Part shown: in pieces, positions 1 to 6,921 of the stretch
How the letters are laid out: each line of letters starts with the position of its first letter
How positions within the stretch are numbered: the first letter of the stretch is position 1
DNA from: Acidobacteriaceae bacterium
GTDB taxonomy: Bacteria; Acidobacteriota; Terriglobia; Terriglobales; Acidobacteriaceae
Assembly (NCBI GenBank): GCA_003151875.1
Contig: PLYW01000253.1
Coordinates: 1-12,745 of the forward strand
Direction of reading: 5' to 3'
DNA length: 12,745 nucleotides
Program-made: the position numbers and the translations under genes
The notes under the pieces: generated by a model
Told to the model about the DNA's origin: nothing
Database searches by the model: none
The model's input: only the letters and a program-made list of their open reading frames with translations

Positions 1-2
1 AA

Positions 3-1037
3 CCCGGCATCGGTGGAGTCGGCATCAACCCGCTGGTCAACCCCCAGTTCAACTACATAGGCGTTGGCGTGAATGTCGACATTACACCGCGTGTGCACGG
101 GCTCGACGAGGTGACCCTGAAAGTCGCCATGGATATCTCGGCGATTGACAGATACCAGGACATCGGCGGCATTTCGCAGCCGGTGATCGGGCAACGCAAG
201 ATCGAACAGGAAATTCGCCTGCGGGAAGGCGAAGTTAACATCATGGGCGGTATCCTTGAAAACACTCAGACCAAGTCGCTGTCGGGGATTCCGGGGTTGG
301 CGTCCATCCCGCTGTTCAAATATCTCTTCTCCGAGGAGACCAAACAGGATAACGACAACGAAATCATTTTCATCCTGATTCCGCACATTGTGCGCGCCCA
401 GGATTTGAACGACAGCAACGTCAAGGCGATTGACGTTGGCACCGCCAATACCATATCCCTGCATCACGGGATGAATCAGGCACCGGACCAGCAACCGCGC
501 GCCACGCCGCCCCCGGGGCCGGCTGGCAAGCCGCAGGGGGCGCAAGGCAATGCACCGCAGCCGCAGGCCGGCGCGACTCCAGCCACCCTCACGCAGCCGT
601 CCACGGCAGCGGCCCCTCCGGGCAGTGCGATCGTGAGCTTTGATCCGCCCATGCTGGACCAGGCGGTGGGTTCCACCTTCACCGTGAACGTGAACCTGAC
701 AGGCGCGCAGAATGTGTATTCGGTCCCGGTGCAGATTCTCTACAACCCACGGGTGTTGCAAGTACTGAACGTCTCCAATGGGACGCTGCTGGCGCAGGGC
801 GGGCAGACAGTGGCGCTGGTCAACCGCGATGACAGCATGGCTGGCATTCTGCAGCTCACTGCCTCACGTCCCCCGGGCAGCGCCGGCGTCAGCGGCGACG
901 GGGCGGTGTTTACGATCACCTTCCAGGCGAAGGCTCCCGGGCAGGCAACTTTGAGCATCAACCGGGCGGGGGTGAAGAACGCAAGCATGCAAAACGTTCC
1001 CGCCAGCGGCTCGCAGGCCATTGTGACCGTTCATTAG
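3..1037 (+). CDS. Secretin (GspD/PilQ-type) with C-terminal cohesin domain, 5' end missing
   Basis: The frame is open from the left edge and ends at TAG 1035-1037, leaving 344 residues of a longer protein. Visible residues 1-132 are the C-terminal part of a secretin beta-barrel: YIGVGVNVDITPRV, an EIRLREGE stretch, GGILENTQTKSLSGIPGLASIP and the closing EIIFILIPHIV. Residues of about 160-207 form a Pro/Ala/Gln-rich linker. Residues 208-344 read as a cohesin-like beta-sandwich, from AIVSFDPP and FTVNVNLTGAQNVYSVPVQI to a terminal IVTVH. Secretins form the outer-membrane channel of type II secretion and type IV pilus machines; cohesin domains bind protein partners. The following pseudopilins fit such a machine. 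The upstream N0-N3 domains are outside the window, so GspD cannot be separated from PilQ. The domain fusion is clear; what the cohesin binds is unknown. Confidence 0.9.
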   Translation, partial: PGIGGVGINPLVNPQFNYIGVGVNVDITPRVHGLDEVTLKVAMDISAIDRYQDIGGISQPVIGQRKIEQEIRLREGEVNIMGGILENTQTKSLSGIPGLASIPLFKYLFSEETKQDNDNEIIFILIPHIVRAQDLNDSNVKAIDVGTANTISLHHGMNQAPDQQPRATPPPGPAGKPQGAQGNAPQPQAGATPATLTQPSTAAAPPGSAIVSFDPPMLDQAVGSTFTVNVNLTGAQNVYSVPVQILYNPRVLQVLNVSNGTLLAQGGQTVALVNRDDSMAGILQLTASRPPGSAGVSGDGAVFTITFQAKAPGQATLSINRAGVKNASMQNVPASGSQAIVTVH

Positions 1038-1068
1038 CAACAGCGTCTAACCGGTAGCAAGCCCGACG

Positions 1069-1100
1069 CGCCCATTGTCGCAAGCTTGCGTAGTTGGGCG
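1069..1100. promoter_or_regulatory. Nested inverted repeat between secretin and pseudopilin genes
   Basis: A perfect 12-bp palindrome, CGCAAGCTTGCG (1079-1090), is flanked exactly symmetrically by CGCCCA (1069-1074) and TGGGCG (1095-1100). It lies 31 nt after the secretin stop and has no T-run. It could be a protein-binding site, a processing hairpin or a weak terminator separating the secretin from the pseudopilins; the sequence does not decide. Confidence 0.45.
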
Positions 1101-1204
1101 GGCAACATAGCCGGTTGATTGCGAAATCAGTCCCGAGAAGGACTAAACTTAGAGCGGTGCCACTTAATCTTTCCAATTGCGTTCTGGCTGCTGCGAGAAG
1201 CAAT

Positions 1205-1696
1205 GTGCCTGAGTCTGGGCCAACTCAGCCGCAGCCCTTGGCCCCCCGCTCGGCCCGCAGGGCCGGTTTCACGCTGGTCGAGCTGATCGTGGCCATGACC
1301 ATCCTGATGGTCCTGACCGCGGTCGCCACTCCCGTGTTGCGTGTCGCCCTGCAACGCAACAAAGAGCGCGAGTTACGCCGCGATCTGTGGGAGATGCGCG
1401 ATGCCATTGATCGCTACAAGGACGCGGCCGACCGGGGCGCATTCCAGACCAAGCTGGACAGCCAGGGATATCCCCCGGATCTCGACACCCTGGTGAAGGG
1501 CGTGGACTCCAATGGGAAGAAGATCCGTTTCCTGCGGCATATCCCGGTGGATCCCATGACGGGCAAGGATGAATGGGGTCTGCGCTCGATGCAGGATGAT
1601 CCCGATTCGGATTCTTGGGGCGGGCAGAGCGTTTTTGACGTGTACACCAAATCCGAAGGCACCGGTTTGGACGGCACCAAGTATAAGGCGTGGTAA
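1205..1696 (+). CDS. GspG-like type II secretion pseudopilin (first copy)
   Basis: This is a prepilin-like protein of about 163 residues. The basic leader ends RRAG and is followed by mature FTLVELIVAM with the conserved Glu at +5, which are the marks of a class III signal processed and methylated by prepilin peptidase. A hydrophobic helix follows (LIVAMTILMVLTAVATPVL). The globular part has a GspG-like layout, with RRDLWEMRDAIDRYKDA, YPPDLDTL, HIPVDPMTG and a C-terminal DVYTKSEG ending in Trp. I chose GTG 1205, preceded by GAGAAG, because it gives a normal 21-residue leader. In-frame GTG 1157 and TTG 1094 would give leaders of about 37 and 58 residues and cannot be excluded. Mature protein would sit in the inner membrane and assemble into the pseudopilus. 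The next pseudopilin begins 17 nt downstream, so the two are probably one transcript. Confidence 0.85.
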   Translation: MPESGPTQPQPLAPRSARRAGFTLVELIVAMTILMVLTAVATPVLRVALQRNKERELRRDLWEMRDAIDRYKDAADRGAFQTKLDSQGYPPDLDTLVKGVDSNGKKIRFLRHIPVDPMTGKDEWGLRSMQDDPDSDSWGGQSVFDVYTKSEGTGLDGTKYKAW

Positions 1697-1713
1697 TTTC
1701 CCAGGATGCGGTC

Positions 1714-2112
1714 ATGACCCGGCGCTGGCGACAACGCGGCTTTACTCTGATCGAGTTGATGGTGGTGATCAGCATCATCGTCATCCTGCTCTCGCTCGCC
1801 ATCCCGAATTACTCCTCGTCCATTCTGCACGCCAAAGAGACAGCGCTGCGCGACGATCTCTACACCATGAGGTCGCTGATCGACCAGTACACGCTCGACA
1901 AGCAGAAGGCCCCGCAATCCTTGCAAGACCTGGTGGATGCCAAATATCTTAAGCAACTCCCCAAGGACCCCTTCACCAACTCACGCGATAGCTGGGTGCC
2001 GGTCACCGACGAGAGCATCATGTCTCCCGATCAGACCGAGCCGGGGATTATCGACGTGCATAGCGGCAGCGATCAAACCTCCAGCGAAGGCACCGCGTAT
2101 AGCACGTGGTAG
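1714..2112 (+). CDS. GspG-like type II secretion pseudopilin (second copy)
   Basis: This 132-residue protein starts at ATG 1714 with AGGA 7 nt upstream; GTG 1690, overlapping the previous stop, is an alternative. The short leader MTRRWRQRG precedes mature FTLIELMVVISIIVILLSLAIP, with Glu at +5 and a classic pseudopilin transmembrane helix. The globular part repeats the plan of its neighbour: LRDDLYTMRSLIDQYTLDK, a QDLVDAKYLKQLPKDPFT segment, a DVHSGS strand and a final Trp. The two proteins therefore look like diverged paralogues from a tandem duplication, possibly with different places in the pseudopilus. Length and motifs fit the GspG group, but some type IV pilin-like proteins look the same, so I give no symbol. 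Confidence 0.88.
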   Translation: MTRRWRQRGFTLIELMVVISIIVILLSLAIPNYSSSILHAKETALRDDLYTMRSLIDQYTLDKQKAPQSLQDLVDAKYLKQLPKDPFTNSRDSWVPVTDESIMSPDQTEPGIIDVHSGSDQTSSEGTAYSTW

Positions 2113-2251
2113 TTACCCGCGGTCATCCTGAGTGTGCCCCAACCCGCTGGAGCTAAACCATCTCCGATATTCCGCGCGCTTCAGGGATACTTCGACGGCG
2201 TCTGTGGCGCCAGACGAGCCATCCCTTACCGAGCAGGCTGTACGAATTTAC

Positions 2252-2279
2252 TTGTCAAAAGAAAAAATTGTACTAGTAT
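2252..2279 (+). promoter_or_regulatory. Candidate sigma-70-type promoter for the amine oxidase gene
   Basis: TTGTCA (2252-2257; 5 of 6 to TTGACA) is separated by 16 bp from TAGTAT (2274-2279; 4 of 6 to TATAAT), in an AT-rich patch that stands out from its GC-rich surroundings. Transcription would start near 2286 and leave a leader of about 28 nt holding a purine-rich GGAGTGAGGTGG ribosome site before ATG 2314. This arrangement decides the chosen start of the next gene. Confidence 0.5.
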
Positions 2280-2313
2280 GCCATCACTCAATTGGAGTGA
2301 GGTGGATACGGGT

Positions 2314-3744
2314 ATGAGAATTCCAGCTACCGTTTCATTTTTCCGAACGGAGTCGTCGGCTCTGCCGTCAACACTGTCGTTAACGTCTGCCGGCATGGCG
2401 CTTACCGCACTTTTCTGGGCGATTCGCCAGTTTTGGATGCGACGATCGCGATTAGTCACGGCCATTGGCCTGGCCTTGATGGCATTTTTCGTCGGCGTGT
2501 CTCCCGCACGAGCCGCCGATCGGGTGATCATCAATGGCGATGGCTGTCAGGTAACGGAAGAGGACGCCTTTGATGGTGGCATTTACCTGCTAAACAACCT
2601 TTACCTGCGCATCGACTTCCCTGATTCTCATTGGCGGTTCGGGCTGCGCAATGACGGCATGAAGGGCCTCAGCCTGGTCGATGTTGGAGTGCAGGCGGCA
2701 CAGTTCTCCACCAAGCAGTACATCATCAAGCACGCGGGGCTGGCGGACATGTTTGTTCCCTACGACGATCGCAGTGCAACGTTCTACGACATGTCGTTCG
2801 GCAATAACCGGATGGACCAAATCGATGCTGCCGATCTGCCCTCGCAGAATGCCGCACTTGTTTTTCTGCGCACCCAGGTGGGCACCCACTACGTGCGCGA
2901 TAGCGTGCCCAAAGTCGCGGTGGAATGCCGCGAAGCGGGATTGGGATGGCTGTGCAAGGAGCCCAGTCACCACGTGCGCAGGCGCATCCACGACGTTGTG
3001 GTCTGGGCCGTTTACGACGCCTTCAACTACGACTACGTCATTCAATACACCTTCCACGAGGACGGCGGCATCAGCTTCCGTGCTGGCGCCACCGGCTACA
3101 ACCTTCCCGGCGGTACATCCAAGCCTCACGTTCACAACCCATTCTGGCGGGTGAGCACCAAGCTCTTTAATCGGACCGATAACCAGGCCTTGGAGTTCGT
3201 TCACGTCGAGGATTCCCAGGGTTATACCGCTACGGATTCCGAGCTGCCGATTCCCACCGAGACCAGCGTGGACTGGAACCCGTTGCAATTCAGCAGCGTT
3301 ATGATCCAGAGTGCAACTCAGACCAATGACTATGGACATTTGATGGGCTATGAGTTCCTGCCCGGCGATCGCACCGGGACAGGCAGGTTTTCGCAGCGTT
3401 CTCAGGACCAGGAGATGTGGACGCAACACGACGAATATCTGACCAACGATAACCCGGGCGAAGATGGCAGCGGCTCGGGCTTTAACAACTGGCGATATAC
3501 CTGGTATTCGCCGGACAACTATTTGCTGAACTACCTCAACGGCCAACCGATCGGCGGGACCGGCGACGGAATCGTACTGTGGTACATCTCCTCGGTGCAC
3601 CACGAGCCCACCGACGCAGACAATCAAATTGGTTCCGGCGGCCGCACGGGTATTACGCTGATTCACTGGGCCGGCTTCGACATGGAGCCGCACAACATGT
3701 TCGATTACAACCCGCTCGGCGGTCCACCCAAGTGCGGTAACTGA
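2314..3744 (+). CDS. Secreted copper amine oxidase, catalytic core only
   Basis: The 476-residue product is a topaquinone-type copper amine oxidase, which oxidises primary amines to aldehydes with release of ammonia and H2O2. Motifs occur in family order: MFVPYDDR (146-153) with a downstream YD (Asp159) as likely catalytic base; VRRRIHDVVVW; NYDY with Tyr239 as the TPQ precursor; the copper ligands His272 and His274 in PHVH; and a third in HHEP (His430), equivalent to the THxPRxED histidine of the family. A basic stretch, hydrophobic core (43-63) and ARA cleavage motif before ADR indicate export. ATG 2314 has a strong ribosome site; ATG 2278 (12 codons longer) and ATG 2437 (signal peptide directly at the N-terminus) are alternatives. 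Family members are usually about 640-760 residues with N-terminal N2/N3 domains. Here only about 400 residues follow the signal peptide, so these domains are absent. Substrate is unknown. Confidence 0.85.
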   Translation: MRIPATVSFFRTESSALPSTLSLTSAGMALTALFWAIRQFWMRRSRLVTAIGLALMAFFVGVSPARAADRVIINGDGCQVTEEDAFDGGIYLLNNLYLRIDFPDSHWRFGLRNDGMKGLSLVDVGVQAAQFSTKQYIIKHAGLADMFVPYDDRSATFYDMSFGNNRMDQIDAADLPSQNAALVFLRTQVGTHYVRDSVPKVAVECREAGLGWLCKEPSHHVRRRIHDVVVWAVYDAFNYDYVIQYTFHEDGGISFRAGATGYNLPGGTSKPHVHNPFWRVSTKLFNRTDNQALEFVHVEDSQGYTATDSELPIPTETSVDWNPLQFSSVMIQSATQTNDYGHLMGYEFLPGDRTGTGRFSQRSQDQEMWTQHDEYLTNDNPGEDGSGSGFNNWRYTWYSPDNYLLNYLNGQPIGGTGDGIVLWYISSVHHEPTDADNQIGSGGRTGITLIHWAGFDMEPHNMFDYNPLGGPPKCGN

Positions 3745-3769
3745 CGGCCCGCGGCCCTGGTTGTTTGCT

Positions 3770-3802
3770 CCCAATCTGTCGCAGCAGCGGCGACAGATTG
3801 GG
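3770..3802. terminator. Strong hairpin between convergent genes, likely bidirectional terminator
   Basis: CCCAATCTGTCGC (3770-3782) and GCGACAGATTGGG (3790-3802) form a perfect 13-bp stem with a 7-nt loop. It lies 25 nt after the amine oxidase stop and 45 nt beyond the end of the convergent small gene. Neither strand has a T-run after it, so if it terminates it does so without the canonical U-tract, or it acts mainly as a 3'-end stabiliser. Confidence 0.65.
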
Positions 3803-3847
3803 TTGACTGGCCAGGTGAACCTCGTTTCTCACCCGCCTCGACAGCGT

Positions 3848-4183
3848 CTATTTTGTCGCTTCGCTGAACATGAATTTCCCCAGGTACATGGGATGGGACT
3901 TGGGCGGGACGGTCTTGGCATTGTCAATCGGGTATGGGCCCTGCACCGTGGTGGGGAATCCCCAGATGTCTCCCGTGCGCATGTCGACGGCGACTTTGCC
4001 ATACACTTGCGAGGTCCCGTCGGGCTTGCGCAGCATGGTGTAGCCCGGTTCGATGTAGAAGGGATACGTCTCGCCAGCTTGTGCCTGCACCGGCGCCGGG
4101 TGGACGATTGGGCGAAAGGCAATCATCCCCAGTAGAACTGCAATAACAACTAAAGTTGCTTTCGTGAAGCGGTCGAGCGTCAT
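3848..4183 (-). CDS. Small exported protein of unknown function
   Basis: This predicted 111-residue protein is not recognised. ATG 4183 is chosen because GGGAGGAATT sits directly before it; an in-frame TTG four codons upstream would swallow that ribosome site. Residues 10-23 are hydrophobic and are followed by PVQAQA-GE (about 31-38), a good signal peptidase I site, so the mature protein of about 75 residues is probably periplasmic. The mature part has aromatic and Gly/Pro-rich strands (YPFYIEPGYTMLRKPDG, YGKVAVDMRTGDIWGFPT) and no Cys or His-rich metal motif. The gene is convergent with the amine oxidase and lies 237 nt downstream of the esterase on its own strand. It is probably a separate unit. 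Confidence 0.7.
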   Translation of the reverse strand: MTLDRFTKATLVVIAVLLGMIAFRPIVHPAPVQAQAGETYPFYIEPGYTMLRKPDGTSQVYGKVAVDMRTGDIWGFPTTVQGPYPIDNAKTVPPKSHPMYLGKFMFSEATK

Positions 4184-4420
4184 AATTCCTCCCAAGTGGG
4201 GTTCGCAGATCCGATGATGCTTCCAGCAGACTTGTTATCACCAGGGCAGCGAGCGATCTGCTCCTCGGGGCCCTGAAGAAGCCTATCCCTCGCGTTCCAA
4301 ACCGGCGCTCGTGATGACGATGCATACGTTCATCATCAACTTGTTTCGCCTTGCCTCTAGTACTTTCCCCGGACGAGGTAAACCAGTTCGATGACCAGGA
4401 TGATCACCGACTTCACCATC

Positions 4421-5254
4421 TCATTTTCGCGGCGGAAACAGAAACCGCAGCATGGGTGCTACGCGTAGCGACCAGGCACCCTCGTCGTGGCCGCCGCCTT
4501 CGACCTCGGTATAGCAAAGGTCTTCGCCGAGCTTCCATCCTTTGTTGACCAAGGCTGCCTTCAAGGCGCGGGCATCGGGCAACGCTCGCTGGCTTTCCTT
4601 GGTGCCGATATCGAGCCAGATTCGCAGGTCCGGCTTCCTCTGGATCTGAGCCACGGTTTTCAGGATGGCGCGATTCCGCCACCACACCGACGGAGACATC
4701 GCGGCGAGCCTGCCGAACACCGAGCTGTAGCGCAGCGCCAGGTACATCGAAACCAGTCCCCCCAGCGATGATCCTCCCAAGCCGCAGTTCTGGATGCCGG
4801 GAAGCGTCCGGTAGTGGTGATCGACGAACGGCTTCAGCTCCTCCACCAGCATCTGGCCGTAGGCATCAGCCTGCCCGCCACCGAGACGCTTGTCCTCGAC
4901 GGGAGTGTATTCGTCGATGCGATGTTGCCCGGTGTTGTAGATGCCGATGATGACCAGCGGCTCGATTGCGCCAGTCATGATTAGCTCGTCCGCGGTTTCG
5001 CCCACACGCCAATACTTGCCGGGGATGAAGGAAGTGTCGGGATCGAACAGGTTCTGGCCGTCGTGTAGGTACAACGTAGGATAGCGCCGGCCAGCTTCAG
5101 CCTCATACGTGGGTGGAAGGTAAACGATGAAGTCACGCTTCTCGTCCATCAGTTCGGAGGGGAACTGCTGATGCAGACGCAGGCGCGACTTCAGGCTGCT
5201 GGGGACCTGCGCGGGCGGAATCGGCTGGTCAGTTATGATCGGATCCGTGCTCAT
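4421..5254 (-). CDS. Putative alpha/beta-hydrolase esterase (esterase D/IroE-like)
   Basis: The 277-residue protein belongs to the putative-esterase group of alpha/beta hydrolases (PF00756 type). It shows the early strand motif RDFIVYLPPTYEAEAGRRYPTLYLHDGQNLF (about 40-70), the nucleophile elbow GGSSLGG with Ser163 (161-165 is GxSxG), AMSPSVWW after it, an Asp at 215 in IWLDIGTKE and a late His256 in GGGHDE, giving a complete Ser-Asp-His triad. There is no signal peptide, so it is probably cytoplasmic. Relatives hydrolyse short acyl esters, S-formylglutathione or siderophore esters, and the sequence does not choose between them. The start ATG 5254 has no strong ribosome site (GGGAG lies about 15 nt upstream). 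It is divergent from the next esterase, with 79 bp between starts. Confidence 0.85.
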   Translation of the reverse strand: MSTDPIITDQPIPPAQVPSSLKSRLRLHQQFPSELMDEKRDFIVYLPPTYEAEAGRRYPTLYLHDGQNLFDPDTSFIPGKYWRVGETADELIMTGAIEPLVIIGIYNTGQHRIDEYTPVEDKRLGGGQADAYGQMLVEELKPFVDHHYRTLPGIQNCGLGGSSLGGLVSMYLALRYSSVFGRLAAMSPSVWWRNRAILKTVAQIQRKPDLRIWLDIGTKESQRALPDARALKAALVNKGWKLGEDLCYTEVEGGGHDEGAWSLRVAPMLRFLFPPRK

Positions 5255-5333
5255 TCTGTAGAATTGTGGCTCCCTAGATTACCAAATGCAGTTCTGATCC
5301 AACCCTATCTCAGACGGAAGAGGTTCGAAGAAC

Positions 5334-6038
5334 GTGAATCGTGAATATCATCGTTGGTGGTCCCGCGACCTGCAACGCGACATGGAACTGCTAGTCTTTG
5401 GCCACGCTGGCACCAAGGTCCTGGTTTTCCCCACTTCCATGGGACGTTACTTTGAGTACGAAGACAACCAGATGGTTGCCGCGGTTACCGACCGTATCGA
5501 GGCCGGACAACTACAGATCTACTGCGTCGATAGCGTGGACAGTGAAAGCTGGTACAACCAGCAGGCGCATACCTACTGGCGCCTGCAACGGCACCTGCAA
5601 TACGAACGCTACATCCTGAATGACGTGCTTCCGCTGATGGGGAGCAAGAATTGGACCCCGCGGACCATCGTGACCGGCTGCAGCTTCGGCGCTTATCATG
5701 CCGTTAATTTCGCCTTCCGCCATCCCGACAAGGTCACCGGCTGCGTCACCATGGGCGGGTCGTTCGATATCAAGAGCTTCCTCGGCGGATGGTATAGCGA
5801 AGACGTGTACTTCAATGACCCGGCCGATTACCTGGCGAACTGCACCGACGGCTGGCGCTATAACCATATGCGCACGGTGCTGGCCACCGGCGAGTGGGAC
5901 ATGTGCTGGAACAAGAATGAAGCGTTTGCGGCCATCCTGCGCTCGCGCGGCATCCGGCATGAGCTCTACGTGTGGAGCGAGCAAAGCTATCACGATTGGC
6001 CGTGGTGGCGGCCTATGGCGCGGACGTACCTGGAATAA
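5334..6038 (+). CDS. Putative esterase, short alpha/beta hydrolase (COG4947-like)
   Basis: This 234-residue protein starts at GTG 5334 with GGAAGAGG and GAAG upstream. It opens with NREYHRWWSRDLQRDMELLVFGHAG and LVFPTSMGRYFEYEDN, and has a nucleophile elbow TGCSFGAYHA with Ser117 (GxSxG at 115-119). GEWDM (Asp189) and the C-terminal SYHDWPWW (His220) complete the likely triad. The pattern matches the short esterases annotated as uncharacterised proteins containing an esterase fold. No signal peptide is present. Beyond the shared fold, it has little in common with the divergent esterase next door, so this is unlikely to be a recent duplication. Its stop lies only 36 nt from the end of the convergent protease gene. 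Substrate is unknown. Confidence 0.83.
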   Translation: MNREYHRWWSRDLQRDMELLVFGHAGTKVLVFPTSMGRYFEYEDNQMVAAVTDRIEAGQLQIYCVDSVDSESWYNQQAHTYWRLQRHLQYERYILNDVLPLMGSKNWTPRTIVTGCSFGAYHAVNFAFRHPDKVTGCVTMGGSFDIKSFLGGWYSEDVYFNDPADYLANCTDGWRYNHMRTVLATGEWDMCWNKNEAFAAILRSRGIRHELYVWSEQSYHDWPWWRPMARTYLE

Positions 6039-6063
6039 GTGGTTGCAGCGCCGATGGTATTCC

Positions 6064-6091
6064 CGGCAGGGTCGCTATTTCATTCCTGCCG
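6064..6091. terminator. Weak hairpin at the junction of two convergent genes
   Basis: CGGCAGG (6064-6070) and CCTGCCG (6085-6091) can form a 7-bp stem. Its 14-nt loop holds the last codons and stop of the minus-strand protease gene. No T-run follows on either strand. It may help end transcription of both neighbours, but 7 bp with a long loop is weak evidence. Confidence 0.3.
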
Positions 6092-6611
6092 CGGTCCGAG
6101 CTTGCACCTGGTGGCGATGGGTCTCGACGGCCTCCCGCGCCAGGCGAATGAAGTCGGGCATGCGACGGGTGGCAATCTGCGACATCTTCTGCCCGAGATC
6201 GAACGACCATCCGGCCATGGTGATGGTCATGGCAAATGGGGCGTCGCCGTAAAGCTGTTCGGCAGCGGTGAGCAGCGAGGCGGGAGTCAAATGATGAGTA
6301 AAGCCACCCGGCCCAGGCTCCGGCGAAATGGTGGTGCGCAGAATGGTGCCGGGTTGATCGCCAAACGAGGCATCCAGAAACAGCACGAAGTCGCGCTGCA
6401 AGATGTCGTCCACCATCTCCGGGGTGAGCTGTTGGGCGGCGATGACTTCCACGTCGGGGTCGTCCCAGAAATGCTGCTCCAGGGCGCGTGCGGCATGACA
6501 ACCGATGGCGTCATCTCCGCGCATGGGATTTCCATAACCGATGATCAGGGTTCCGGGCACTTCGTCCTCTTCAGGGGTGGCGTGTGGAGCGGCCTGTCCA
6601 CTGACAGGCAT
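6075..6611 (-). CDS. [NiFe]-hydrogenase maturation protease (peptidase family M52)
   Basis: Members of this family cut the C-terminal tail from the hydrogenase large subunit after nickel insertion. The visible N-terminal motif TLIIGYGNPMRGDDAIG (21-37) is the family signature. Asp34 lies at the nickel-binding Glu16 position of E. coli HybD, Asp80 in VLFLDAS at Asp62, and His106 in FTHHLTP at His93, so the three metal ligands are all present (Asp for the first, as in HycI). ATG 6611 gives 178 residues, with an unusual 20-residue N-terminal extension before the core; TTG 6629 would add six more. No clear ribosome site is visible. No hydrogenase subunit or hyp gene is in the window, so it is an orphan here. 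The gene is convergent with the esterase. Confidence 0.87.
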   Translation of the reverse strand: MPVSGQAAPHATPEEDEVPGTLIIGYGNPMRGDDAIGCHAARALEQHFWDDPDVEVIAAQQLTPEMVDDILQRDFVLFLDASFGDQPGTILRTTISPEPGPGGFTHHLTPASLLTAAEQLYGDAPFAMTITMAGWSFDLGQKMSQIATRRMPDFIRLAREAVETHRHQVQARTAAGMK

Positions 6612-6670
6612 AATCCATTTGCGCCGCAAAGGATGTGCGAAACCTCACATGGCGCGGTGATGGACCATGG

Positions 6671-6921
6671 AAAATCATTGACCACAGTGACACAGCGGAC
6701 TCACGTAAGAGGCCTTTTCACCACGGAAAACACGGAGGTCACGGAGGTTTTCTTTCTTTATTTCCTTTAGTCTTCATTTGTTTCCTTTTTTCAATTCTTA
6801 CTGTGCTCTCTGTGCCTCTATCGTGCAATTCTCAGTGCTTTTCCGTGATCCCGGTGTCCTCCGTGGTAAAGAAGACCCTTTTCCCCCCTCTGTGATCTCT
6901 GTGTTTCTGTGGTAAATCATT
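6671..6921. repeat. Nested inverted-repeat element (dispersed CACGGAG-type repeat), outer pair
   Basis: The 309-nt space between the protease start and the dinB stop is mostly this element. The outer left end, ATCATTGACCACAGTGACAC (6674-6693), is a near reverse complement of the outer right end CTCTGTGTTTCTGTGGTAAATCAT (6897-6920). The right end runs into the dinB stop codon. A second, better conserved inverted pair lies inside it (6713-6870). The central part is T-rich on the + strand (TTTTCTTTCTTTATTTCC), unlike the GC-rich flanks. No protein-coding signal is seen. Confidence 0.7.
6713..6870. repeat. Inner copy of dispersed CACCACGGA repeat element
   Basis: The left end CCTTTTCACCACGGAAAACA (6713-6732) continues as CGGAGGTCACGGAGG. 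The right end GTCCTCCGTGGTAAA (6856-6870) is its approximate reverse complement. The left end is almost identical to that of the copy at 11333, differing by a 1-nt indel and a few bases. Ends are conserved while the roughly 115-nt interiors of the two copies are not obviously alike, as in non-coding MITE-like or hairpin-forming repeats. Confidence 0.75.

Noticed and set aside
2199..2216. CGTCTG/CAGACG hairpin downstream of the second pseudopilin, considered as a terminator
   Set aside because: It has only six base pairs, no T-run, and is 87 nt past the stop, so it is not supported well enough to list.
2590..3774. Long open frame on the minus strand opposite the amine oxidase (394 codons)
   Set aside because: It is antisense to a gene with clear catalytic motifs, its translation shows no recognisable domain, and such shadow frames are common in GC-rich DNA.
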